From: Sardina pilchardus
Lineage: Eukaryota; Chordata; Actinopteri; Clupeiformes; Clupeidae
Assembly: GCF_963854185.1 (NCBI RefSeq)
Contig: NC_085016.1
Location: 25,669,055-25,733,054 of the forward strand
Reading direction: 5' to 3'
DNA: 64,000 nucleotides
The position numbers were made by a program, and so were the translations under genes. This document shows positions 43,820-55,100 of the stretch, piece after piece (within the stretch, counting starts at the first letter, position 1; each line of letters opens with the position of its first letter). The notes beneath the pieces are model-generated. The model was not told the DNA's origin. It made no database searches and was given only the letters and a program-made list of their open reading frames with translations.

Positions 43820-45340
43820 CATTCAAATAACGCCACGGTATCTAGAGTTGGTAGGGAGCGCGTGGCATGGTTGTGTAAATCTGCCCCCCGTGTATAGCCG
43901 GGGCAAATGCCACGGTCGGTTATTGTTTGTCCTTTTTTTCGCATGCATACATCACCATTGATCAAGAGAAAAACTACAGTGCATCAAACTTATAGACGGG
44001 ATAAACACAGAATCAGCAAAACAAGCCAGCAAAGTCCCAGCTGGAACGTTACTATTCAGATACTGTAGAAACGGAACACTCTGCAGTATCAATGTTCCAA
44101 CAGGCAGGGTTTTCTTGTATCAAACAGATTCATAAAGCTGATCTTGTCATAATTACTATGGCCCTAGAACATTTTGTCTTCAATGATGAACTGCTTTGAG
44201 CACCGTATACATACTATATCCTGTAGTAAGTGTTCAGCACACTTTTACACATATGGACAGAGAAGATTGTCATCAAAGGCCTCCTCTGTCTTTTAACCTT
44301 TTAGCAAACCTTGTCTGGTTTGAAGTCTCCATGTTGTGGGGCTGCCAATCACTCTCTAATTAAACATGAGTTATTCAAAGTTCTCCTCTTAAGACGTAAG
44401 CCACGGGCTATCTTTAGTGCCCAAAGTGATGGTCTACTCCCACCACTTAAACGCTCAGCTTATATTACCCCTCAATAGCAAAGTTCCTCCAAGGAACATT
44501 GTTGCCACTGCCACCCCTCCAGACTATGTTCATTTGTTGTTCTCCTGATGGTAGAATGGCCTAAGTTACCTGATAGAGCAGGGGCATCCCTCCCTATCTT
44601 CAAGAAGCTGTTGAAGACCGGACTCTTCCAAGGCCACCCCGCTCTCCAGCAGCCCAACACACCCAGCATTTCTTACCACTTCCTGTTCTTCCCCCCTTTA
44701 CATCCATCTTCTTCAACACTTTGCCTAGAACATAAAACATTCTATCTCACTCTCATCCTCTGGTAATGGTATTGATTGATGTAGCATTAATTGCTAATTC
44801 ATTACTAAGTCATTTGCTATGTTAATACCATTTCCACTTTCCAACATGGAAGCATAGGTGGGTCAGCAGATTGCACAGGGGTGTCACACACAGACGAGTT
44901 CTGTGTGATTCATTTGAAGACAAACCTCCAATATGTTCCTCTATGCTATAAAGTGCCACTAATTACTCAAGTAATTTATATTTGATTAAATCCTGTGCTG
45001 TCATTTCTCATGGATAGGTAGCCACAGCAACGAAAACTGTTTGTATAACACATTGTGGTTTCAAACGAGACTCTGTGATGACAGTGTATCTGTAGCAATA
45101 TTATGTGTGGATAGCTCTTATGGTGATCCAGTGATTCAGGAACTCCTAATTAAATCGATCAGTGAATACAAATCTCCACTCCCTGTTCCAAACATTTGTG
45201 ACAAAGAAAGTTTCAACTTCCACAACTTTTGAAAATTAAAAATGATCCTTCCCAAAAAACCTAAACATCTCATCCACAACCTTTTCCTCCAGGAATACCC
45301 CCCCAAAAAACGCCAAATCAGGCAGCAGAGTTAGAGCCGA
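43820..45340. other. Intergenic spacer with LINE-tail-like fragment
   Basis: No gene. At about 44,550-44,650 (plus) VEWPKLPDRAGASLPIFKKLLKTGLF resembles the last residues of non-LTR reverse transcriptase frames, so this is probably an old LINE 3' fragment. The rest is unremarkable. Confidence 0.4.
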
Positions 45341-45406
45341 CTCCATTTTATTCAGTGTGTGGAACAAAGCATAGAGCAGACATTTCACCAGTACATCTGA
45401 AGCTCT

Positions 45407-46877
45407 TTAGAAGTCCGTGATACGGCGGATGGATCCGATCCTGCCGCTCATGGCACCCCAGTCGCTGAACCTCCTGTACTCGCCAGGCCTCAGGTAGTAC
45501 ATCCTGCCCTTGTAGTTGGGCTGGTCGTACATCAGCCAGTGGCCGTCCATGACGTTGCAAGACTGGCAGTCGGACATGTGGAAACGGTCCATGAAGTTGG
45601 GGCAGTCATCCATCAGCTCCATCATCTCGCCAGACATGTCGTTGCGATTGTACATCCTCATTTTGTAGTTGCCACGGTACTGTGGGAGGGAATGCAAACG
45701 CCGTCATGAGTTTCACTTACACTTTTTTACCATTTAGAGGCATTTCTGAAAGTCACTGTTGGACGTAGACAGGTTTAGGGGGTAGAGTCATAACTTTAGT
45801 GATAATTGAGTGTCAAAAAGCACCTCACAATTCTTAAAAAAAATGGAATTACTAAAGAATAACATTATGATAATGCTATCAGACCTGTGAACATGTGACT
45901 CGTTATCTTAACTGAGCCACATCACATTAAGATAGCTGCAGGGAACAATTAGTTTGGGAGCCAGTTCACTAAAACCTCAAACCTCACTAAAATGGAAGGC
46001 GCAACATGACGCCCATTCGGGAGAACAGAAGGTAACACTTCACCTGGATAGACTTTGCCTATAGACTTTACAGATGGTTTGTTGAAATTGAGGTTCAGTT
46101 TTTAGAATTGTGGCTAACCAATTACCTCTCCTCAACCAAATCCAAACCCTAATCTTAACCTTAACTGTTTGTGAACAGATGATTTATTTATAGTCTGAGT
46201 CTCTGTAGATAGTCTATAGGACACCATCCAAGTAAAGTGTAACCGAATAAGAGCAGAGATATCTGAGGTCATACCATGGGGATCATGCGGCAGGATCTGA
46301 CACAGTCGGTCATGCCCATCATGCGCTGGTAGTCGGAGTACTCTCCGCGGCGCAGGAAGTACTGGTGGCCCATGTAGTTGGGGCGCTCGTAGATCATGAA
46401 GCAGCCGCTCTCCACACGGATGGAGTGGCAGCGGTTGAAGTAGGAGTGCAGGTCGGAGCAGTCGCCCATGCACTCATGGGAACGACCACCGAAGTTGCGG
46501 TCCTCATAGAAGATGATCTGATGCCAGAGGAGCAAATGTTAGTATACTTGGAGGTAGAGATTGACAATCACATAAACATGCAACCAAAGAGCAGCCGACA
46601 TTAGTATATGTACTCTATGTTGCCAAAAAAGCAGCAAATATTAGTATACTAAGTGATGGGCAAAGAGAATGCAACATGAATATTGGAAATTGAGAGCAAA
46701 TATTAGTATACTTAATGGTTGAAACTGAGAATTTCACAAACATTAGTGTCCTGTTATTGCCATTGAAAGTCAGAATTATGAGGCCTTCCAAACACTGAAA
46801 AACAGATAGAAGTTTTAGAGGAAGGTCATTTCATTAGTGTGTGTGCAGTACTCATAGTGCTGTACCTTGCCCATCAT
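45407..46877 (-). CDS. crygm: Gamma-crystallin M-type, methionine-rich copy
   Basis: Minus-strand lens crystallin, 175 aa. The exons are 46,877-46,866 (MMGK), 46,517-46,275 (243 nt) and 45,679-45,407 (273 nt). The N-terminal domain runs IIFYEDRNFGGRSHECMGDC...CFMIYERPNYMGHQYFLRRG...YQRMMGM. The C-terminal domain runs YRGNYKMRMYNRNDMSGEMM...HWLMYDQPNYKGRMYYLRPG...RRITDF. I count 22 Met in 175 residues. The N-terminal pair of family tryptophans is replaced (Phe, Met) while the C-terminal pair remains, as in fish gamma-M crystallins adapted to very dense lenses. A TATA box (TATATAA, minus) lies at about 46,951-46,945, and a Maf half-site GTCAGCA at 47,015-47,021 upstream. This gene and the previous one share the same orientation and layout and are likely tandem duplicates. 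Confidence 0.95.
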
Positions 46878-46944
46878 GGTTGCGGTTGTTGGGTTGACAG
46901 ATGCTAGTAGTGCAAGCTTGTGTTAACTGTGACTTTTCCTTTTC

Positions 46945-47021
46945 CTTATATATGCCTCAGGTCCGGAAAAAGGTACCGCAAGGGTATTTGTCATTCTAAT
47001 GAGCCAGGGTCAGAGTCAGCA
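46945..47021 (-). promoter_or_regulatory. crygm promoter: TATA box and Maf half-site
   Basis: GGCATATATAAGG (minus strand, 46,943-46,955) lies about 70 bp upstream of the start codon. GTCAGCA on the plus strand (47,015-47,021) reads TGCTGAC on the coding strand, a Maf half-site. Placement is as in the first crystallin gene. Factor binding is inferred. Confidence 0.55.
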
Positions 47022-47048
47022 CAATTCCTACAGGTTCTTCTTTCAGCA

Positions 47049-47049
<1 letters not shown>

Positions 47050-47098
<49 letters not shown>

Positions 47099-47103
47099 CA
47101 CAC
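47050..47103. repeat. (CA)n microsatellite
   Basis: A CA run immediately upstream of the methionine-rich crystallin promoter. Confidence 0.9.
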
Positions 47104-47575
47104 GACAAAATGGTAGTATGACAAATCATGTCAAAGACCATAGAGTCCTTGTGTCAGTCAGCCATTATGACCATGTGACACACCTGTCCTAATCTGGTTC
47201 CGACCAGCCTCATCCAGGGCCAGGCCTGGCCCATGTCTTGGCCAGTTGTCTTTCAGAGGAGGCTTCCAGTGAACTCCACTATTCCTGAAAGGACATCCGG
47301 AAACAATGCAGATTGCAGATTGTTACGGATTGTGAATGTGTTTCTTTGGTGACTGGAGCATTTAGACCCAGACGTTTCCTGTTGTTAAAGGCATGTTTAA
47401 AGCCGTGGATGAAAGCACTCAGGTATAATGTCCTCTGAGGGTTTTCCTTTCAAAACAACAGGCCTTGTTTCCCGCATCAGTCATACAGTGCTTTGTCCCT
47501 GACCCCTTTTGGAAATGGGAGCTTTGCCAACGAGGCATGTTTTCACCCCCGGATGACCTCTGCCCCCCTGACCCT

Positions 47576-47613
<38 letters not shown>

Positions 47614-48242
47614 CTTTGTGTGTGTGTGTGTAAGAGAGAAAGAGAGAGAGAGAGAAAGAGAGAGAGTGAAAGATATTGAGTGAGTGAGAGTGACAATAGG
47701 TGTAGGTGTGAGCTTGTCTGACCGCTGTGGACAGTGATCGCTAAGTTCGGTTTTTGAAGAACAGCAGACAGGTGAGTGTGGAGTGGGTGAGTACTTCACA
47801 AGTCATATTTGGAGTTTAGAAGGTTGATAACACATTAATAGTTAATACGAGTTTATTCCTTCTAATCTAAACTTCTAAAGACACTACTATTTCAAGTGTT
47901 GAAGTGATAGTGTCATTGTGAGTCTATTTTGAATTGTCATAAAAGACATATGTGGTATGTGCTTTACTTTAAATATACAATGGCATATGCATTGCTATAT
48001 ATAAACTATGGTATAAAAAGATTGTCATGTGTTGAGCTATAGACACATAATTAGACACATAGACACAACTGGATACATAACAACACATAACACATTCAAC
48101 AAATGATTTCAAACCTAACCGGAATTTAGACTGTGAGACCAGAATAGACACAAACTCTCGACACGTCTCAATCTGAACATATGTTTTATTCATGACTGTC
48201 CATCCTCTTTCTCTCTCTCGCTCTCGTTTGCTCTTTTCTCAT
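47104..48242. other. Intergenic spacer
   Basis: No gene. A GT microsatellite (47,578-47,631) is followed by GA-rich sequence (47,633-47,670). The overlapping opposite-strand open frames here are artefacts of that repeat. Confidence 0.6.
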
Positions 48243-48943
48243 TTAAAAATCAGTGACCCTCCTGAAGGAGCCGGTGGTGGCACAAGTGGCGCCCCAGTCG
48301 CTGAATCTGCGGTACTCGCCGGGCTGCATAAAGTACTGGCGCCCCCTGTAGTTGGGGTGCTCGTACATGGTCCAGTAGCCGTCCATGACGTTGCAGGAGT
48401 AGATGTCGCGGCTGCGGAAGCGGTCCTGCACCGACTCACAGTCGTCGTTGAACTCCATCATCTGGCCCTGGAAGTCAGGGCGCTCGTAGATGCGCATGCG
48501 GTAGGGGCCGCCGCTAGTCTGTGTCAGTAGGAGAGATAGAGGTGGGAAAGAAGTAGGAGAAGAGAAGGAAAGAGAGAGATGAAACGTAAAAGATAAAAAA
48601 AAGAGGTAAAGTGGGAGGTTAAGAAGTCCATGGTGTGATCAATCAAACAACATATGTTTTGACATTTTTGAGTATCAATTAAAGACATTGAAGTCTTTGT
48701 AACAGTAACAGATTTGTAACAGCAAGGACAATTGGTGTGCTTATTGTATGGAATCTTGAGTTGAATCTTGAACTAATGACTTCTTCAGTCAGAAGGGTTA
48801 AGATGCTCACTGATTATAACAAATGATTGTAAACATTGGTGTTGACACCAAAATGTCCTCAAAATCATGTTACCTCTCTCTCTGTCTCTCTGTCTCTCTC
48901 CCTCTCATTCTGCAGACATGTCACAGACAGACACATACATACT

Positions 48944-48984
<41 letters not shown>

Positions 48985-50133
48985 AAACACACACACGTAA
49001 ACACACACACATGCACACACATACACACGCATACACACACTCACGCTCACACTCTCTCACACACACACACACCAGGTACTCACATAGGAGAAAGTGCGGC
49101 AGGAGCGGATGGAGTCGTTGTAGCCCATCCAGCGCTGGTATTCGGGGTACTCTCCGCGGGTCAGCACGTACTGGTAGCCGCTGTAGTTGGGGCGCTCGTA
49201 TAGCACCCAGCAGCCACTCTCCACGCGGATGGAGTTGCAGCGGCTGAAGTGGGGGTGCATTTCGGGGCAGTCTGTGTCACACTCATATGAGCGGCCCTGG
49301 AAGTTCTTGTCCTCGTAAAAAGTGATCTGGAAGCAGACAGGGAAACATGTTTGGGATGAGTCAGTGATAAGAGACTGGCTGCAAATGTGAGGCTCAGTGT
49401 TGACAGTGGTTCAGTAAACCCCTAGCATGGACAATGAGTTCTAGTTGTTGTGATGTTCTGTTAATGTGCATTTAGGTTCTCTCAGAAACATCTTCAGATA
49501 CTACAACTATACTATATCTATACCTGCCCTATTTAACCAGACCAGCTCTCTGACTTGTATTACAGATGTTTATTTTATTTTATTTTTTATTATTATCACT
49601 TATTTTTATCACTACCTTAGCTGGAAAGAGACCTGCTCTGTCTTTGTGTTCATAGTCACCAGCTTTGGACAAAGGCGTCTGCTAAATAACCATAACCATA
49701 ACCATAACCATAACCATATAGTAATTTAGACACTATGGAGGGAAGGTCCAAAAGGGGGGTGCATGCAGACTGTCCGTTACTTTCCGCTGGTTGTGGTCAT
49801 ATCATAGGTGTAGCATGAGTCCATGAGAACCCAGTGTGGGTGGCCTGACTGGAGTAGGTGTGCTCGTATCAGACTGAAGACTGTGCCCACATTACAATGG
49901 TGGCTCCACAAAGCTCATAATCCTCTGCACAAGTCCTGCACCTGAGCCACCTGAACAGGGGCTCTCCATCGTCCTGTGCTGTCCTCTCTCTGGTCCTGTG
50001 CTGTCCTCTCTCTCGTCCTGCCCGGTCCTCCCACACGTCCTGTGCTGTCCTCCCCTTCACCCCCCTCATCCTCCCCCTCGCCCTGACTGATGAAGGTCTT
50101 TCCTGCGGTGTGCTGCCTACTTACCTTACTCAT
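48243..50133 (-). CDS. crygm: Gamma-crystallin, four-Trp copy starting MSK
   Basis: Minus-strand crystallin, 175 aa. The exons are 50,133-50,125 (MSK), 49,326-49,084 (243 nt) and 48,518-48,243 (276 nt). N-terminal domain: ITFYEDKNFQGRSYECDTDC...CWVLYERPNYSGYQYVLTRG...YQRWMGY. The linker and C-terminal domain begin TSGGPYRMRIYERPDFQGQ and continue YWTMYEHPNYRGRQYFMQPG...SDWGATCATTGSFRRVTDF. All four core tryptophans are kept and there are nine Met. The MSK start and ITFYEDKNFQGR recall gamma-S crystallin, but the C-terminal domain reads as gamma-M/mx-like, so the exact subclass is open. TTTATAAA (minus, about 50,217-50,210) is a TATA box. Intron 2 (48,519-49,083) carries a long CA repeat. Confidence 0.93.
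48953..49073. repeat. Compound (CA)n repeat in crystallin intron 2
   Basis: CA runs with GTAA, TG and TCACGCTCAC interruptions occupy the intron up to about 10 bases from the exon 2 donor at 49,083. Confidence 0.9.
49655..49718. repeat. LINE/SINE 3' tail with (CATAAC)n
   Basis: GCTTTGGACAAAGGCGTCTG followed by CTAAATAAC and CATAAC repeats. This CTTTGGA-AAAG-CGTCTGCTAAAT tail is a familiar 3' end of fish short and long interspersed elements. It lies in intron 1 of the crystallin gene at 48,243-50,133. Confidence 0.65.
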
Positions 50134-50219
50134 GGTGACTCAGCTCCTGCGTGCCTGTTTCTCGGTGTGTATCTAGCTAGGCTCTGGTGCCAGGCACAAA
50201 CCGGGCCTGATTTATAAAG

Positions 50220-52183
50220 CTCTGTCCAGAGGTGGCCGCCTCGGCCGTTTTGTTATTTTAATGACCCGGGGATTTGGTGGTTTTTGAGAAGCTGCCAAGG
50301 TCCTGATCCAGTGCATAGAGGCAAAAACCCTGATTCATCACAGCAAACGGCCTAGCCCCGCAACTTTACCACCCCCTGCCACCTGGTCCCTCTGCCAGCC
50401 ACTGCAGTGCGAGCCGTCTATATTGTGATCCACGATATATAAAAAAAACAAAGAATTCATGTTTACCGCTTTGAATGCTCGCTGGCAACACTAAACACCC
50501 AGGAGTGACGATGGCCGGCGGGAGGTTGACAGAAAACGGGCTTGTGCTGTATGATAAAGGGGGGAAAAAAAGGATTAGAGAACAGGTATAGGGGGCTGAG
50601 ACCTGGGCCTTATTCTGTTATCCATACCTGCATCCTTGCAATCAACTTCAAGAAACCACATTCACCACAGAGAGTGTTATGGAATCACTTGATTGAACTG
50701 GATGTTCTACAACTATGCGCTAAACTACACATGATCTTTAGTGTTGCAAAGGGACAATTGTGAAGTATAGGATGACAACTATCGGACTCCTTTGAGGAGG
50801 GAGTTGGGCTTAATGAACTCTACTTCCTTAAAGAAATGAGTGGAGAAGAACAGGGACAATCCAAGGCCAAACATAAATTGTTTAGACGTTTGATTTTATT
50901 ATAAAGTATTTTCATTTTACTATATTGTACAAAAACAAAAACAAACAAAACATTCAGTATTAATACATCTTTGCTGAGTTTTTTTGATTTGCCATCAAGT
51001 GATCACCGAGATATTTGCAGAAGCACAGTAAGAGATCAAAAGCACATAAGGGAACTTGTAAAAAAACATACACTAGCATCATTCACACAGGGCTCAGCAC
51101 ACCCACACCATCTAACCTGCCTTGAGTGGATGTAATATTTATTTATTTTAAGATTGAGCACAATTCAGGTCCCTTCATTTCAACTTACTTCAGTTGACAG
51201 TTGATAGCAGGCACAAAAAGGGTACCAGAAAGACTGACATGGGTATCAAAGTATTTTGGGGTGAAATTGAAAATATTGTTCATAAAGAATTGAAAAGATA
51301 CCATTATCAACATTGTTCTGTATATCTTTTGTTTACATATACAGTAGTTGTGAACTGGATATCTATTACAGCGCCATCTTCTGGCCACCTCCAACTCTCC
51401 AAACAAGGCCTCTCCAATTCAAAACAAAGGTCCCAACATCCTCAGTCATTCCGATATAACAGAACCAAAGCTGGCCTATCTTGGTGTCTTGTTATTAAGT
51501 GCATCTGAGAAATAATACATAAACATATCCTGTGGACATTAACCATTTCTGTGGACTTAGTAGGCAATGAGGAAAAATCGAAGGGAAACATGACAACATT
51601 CAGAGCAAACATCACAGACAAACTTCACAACGTGAATTGGACAGGGAGCAAAGCCCTCTTTTCTGTCAGATGCAATTACACAGGCAAAGATCAAAACCAT
51701 CCCAGCATCAGACAATTACAAATAAAACAAAACAAAACAAAAAACAAAACAAAAAAAACTAAATCAATCAGGCGTCTCATGTAAAACCAGGAACAGGATT
51801 TTCTGCACACATCAACATAACCCCAAAGGAAACAGTAACAAGTTCTCATGATTCATTGTCTTCATCGGTTCAGGCATGAGCTTTTCAACCAGACATCAAA
51901 TGAAGAATATTATGGTAGCGCCTAACTGTGAGTAGCGTAGGGGGGGGGGGGAGCACAGTTCAACTGTCCCCATTGAAAGTGTCCTTCAAAGGCTGCTTGA
52001 TGCAAATGGGGTTAGATGTAACATGCCTGTTGTGGTGGTTGTATAAAGTCTTGATGTGCAGTTTCTGTTTTACTGATGTAATCCCAAACCCTGTCCAAGG
52101 GGGGGCGATAGAGAGCGCTTTTGTCTGGCTCCAGCACCAGGTCCCTCATGGTGTGGGGGTATCCGGGGCATCTGGGCGGGGTT
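50220..52183 (-). other. Spacer and probable hspd1 3' UTR
   Basis: No further coding sequence. The hspd1 stop is at 52,184. On its strand AATAAA signals occur at about 51,143-51,138 and 50,900-50,895, so a 3' UTR of 1.0-1.3 kb is plausible. GGATTAGAGAACAGGTATAG (50,570) repeats a motif at 2,942 (ATTAGAGAACAGGTATAG). A/C-rich low complexity occurs at 51,719-51,760, and a G run at 51,941-51,951. Confidence 0.45.
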
Positions 52184-55100
52184 TTAGAACATACCTCCAC
52201 CCATACCACCCATACCTCCCATCCCGCCCATTCCACCCATACCGCCTGGCATGCCACCCTCTTTCTCCTCCTTGGGAATCTCCGTGACGACCGCCTCGGC
52301 CGTGGACAGGAGGGAGGCCACACCAGCAGCGTCAAGCAGCGCTGTTCTCACAACCTGGGGGGTGAAACAGATAAGGAGGAGGGGTTAGCCAATCAAGCAG
52401 CTGAAGACCAAGTACAGCAACTACTAATATCGCATATACGGCAGTATCTGTACATCGCTACTGTTACAATTCTGCCCAAGCACAAAACCCAGAGGGCCAA
52501 CTCCCACAGGATCAAGATTGTGGGTTTGAGTCCCAGAAGATAGGCAACTACAGAATCAATGCATGTAAATCTTTGTATGTTCCTGAATTATGTTTCTGCA
52601 ATGCAAAATGACTTTTTCGGTACATTACATGAGTTGAAAGTCACTTTAGACAAAAGTGATTGTCAAAAATGTTAATGTGTACTGGGGCACTGGTGGGTAG
52701 GTACCTTGGTGGGGTCGATGATGCCCTTCTCCACCATGTTGACGTACTCGCCCTGCATGGCGTCGTATCCCATCAGGCCGTCCAGCTGCAGGATCTTCTC
52801 CACCACCAGGGAGCCCTCCACCCCCGCGTTCTTCGCTATCGTCATGGCTGGCACACGCAGGGCACGTCGGATGATGTCAATGCCTGAAAGACACATGCAA
52901 GACAGTTAGGACTAAAACAGTAGTACACGGCCACCTTCACAGAAATACTCCAGACACGAGTAACAACAGAGTCCTTTGTAAAGGTCTTGAGGCACCAATT
53001 GTCGGTGAAGTTCAGTACAAAGGATCAGGAAAATGATTAAAACTTCCAAGAACAACCACACAAATGAGCATGTTTAGCAAGGGTAAGGGGTAACTATTCA
53101 TGAGACTGGACTATGCCGATTTCTTTTTTTTAAAGCATATTGTTTTGGCCTTTTTTACATACCGATTTTCTGGTCAGCATTGGTTGGCTTGATGGCATCC
53201 AAAGCAGGGATGCAGCGAAGCAGGGCACAACCTCCTCCGGGCACGATGCCCTCTTCCACGGCCGCCCGGGTGGCATTCAGGGCGTCGGTCACGCGGTCCT
53301 TCTTCTCATTGACCTCCACATCACTAGTACCGCCAACCTGGCAATGACATGAGGTTGAACATCTTTAAGAGTGGACAAATCATTTAAGTGTGAAGGAAAT
53401 ACAGTGGCAAAAGCAATGAATGAATGGCGCACATTAATTAACAACTAATTAATACCACACAAAATGTGTTTAATTTAAAAAAACAAGTAGGAGCTTCACC
53501 ACTGTACACATTTTTATGTAAAGGCAAAGGAATCAGTATTCGGTTTCTGGTTCACGTTCTCTTTTCCTTGCACCCCCCTCTCTCTTTCTGTAGCCCCTAC
53601 TGGGCCTGCCACTACTATGGGCCCCCCTATGGGAGTCCAGGCCTTGGCATTTTGACATGTAACAATTGAAATTACCATTTTTCATGGCTACCTAAAATTA
53701 CTTCCCTAGAGGAATTCTAGAAATAATAGAGAATTTGTTCTCTTGTAGGGAGCTGCTCCCTGCTATCCTTGACACAGACCCCTGACTGATCCCCTCAACC
53801 CTTGAAGACGCTCCCCCACACTCTCTCGCACCTTCAGCACAGCCACGCCGTCAGAGAGCTTGGCCAGCCGTTCGTTGAGCTTCTCCTTCTCGTAATCGCT
53901 TGTGCTGTTGTCCAGGTGCTCGGCAATCTCGTTGATGCGCTTCTCGATGGCGGCGGGGTCACCACGGCCCCTCAGGATCAACGTGTCGTCCTTAGTGACC
54001 TGCACCTCACCCACCTTCCCAAAGTCATGTGGCTGAACGTCCTCCAAAGCCAAGCCAACAGTCTCATCCCCAAACACCTGCAGAGAAAGAAAAAAAAAAG
54101 ACATACTGTGTTATTGAGTCGCCTTGTCAACCAGCCTAACAGGGGAGCTACACCAGGTGTGCAACTGAAGCGTTCCATTCGCGACGCGTAAAATCCATTT
54201 CAGAAGACTGGTCTATTTTTTTTTTTTTATGTACGCGCCACTGTTGCGTCTGGTGTAGCCATTCCATTGATTATAGTGATTATTAACTGCTGCAGCATAC
54301 GCGTCGTGAACGGAACGCTTCAGTTACGCGCCTGGTGTAGCTCCCCTGGAAGAGTTGTGAACTTATTTGTAAAGTGGATTCAAAATACATTACAGACACA
54401 CAATTTATGTTACACAGTAAAACAAAGCTGTAACACAAAAACAGAACCACACCAGGTCCCAATTATTTTTCCCTAGCCAGTATCACAGTATGTGACTTCA
54501 GAAACATCCTCTCTAAGTATAGATCACAAGTCACTAGCTGTGTTTCAATTAGCATACTTCTGTACTTACAATACCTAAAAAAGTGCATTCACTTGTGCAC
54601 TCATATTAGGCCTTGTAAGTACAGAAGTATGCAAATTGGAACACCGCCACAGCATGGTCCTGAACACTCACAGTGCCTCCAGAGGCGACGGCCATGTCCC
54701 TGAGAATGTTCTTCCTGTTGTCGCCAAATCCAGGGGCCTTCACTGCCACAACCTGAAGGCCAACCTTGAGCCTGCAAGTAATAGAATACAACTAGATTAT
54801 CAGTAAGCTCTTATGGAATCCATAAACAATTTCCAGAAATCAAAAATCAAGGAGTAAAGACAAACAAACTTTAAGTCACACACACCCACCGACACACAGT
54901 CCCTCTCTTTGGCAGATATACACACTGCACATTGCTTTCAATCCCTCTTACACTCACAAAAAGGAAACGACTTGCCATACCGGTTAAGGACCAGTGTGCT
55001 GAGGGCCTCTCCGTCCACATCCTCGGCGATGATGACCAGAGGCTTGCGGTGCTGGTTGGCAATCTCCAGAGCAGGCACAATGTTCTGGACGCTGGAGATC

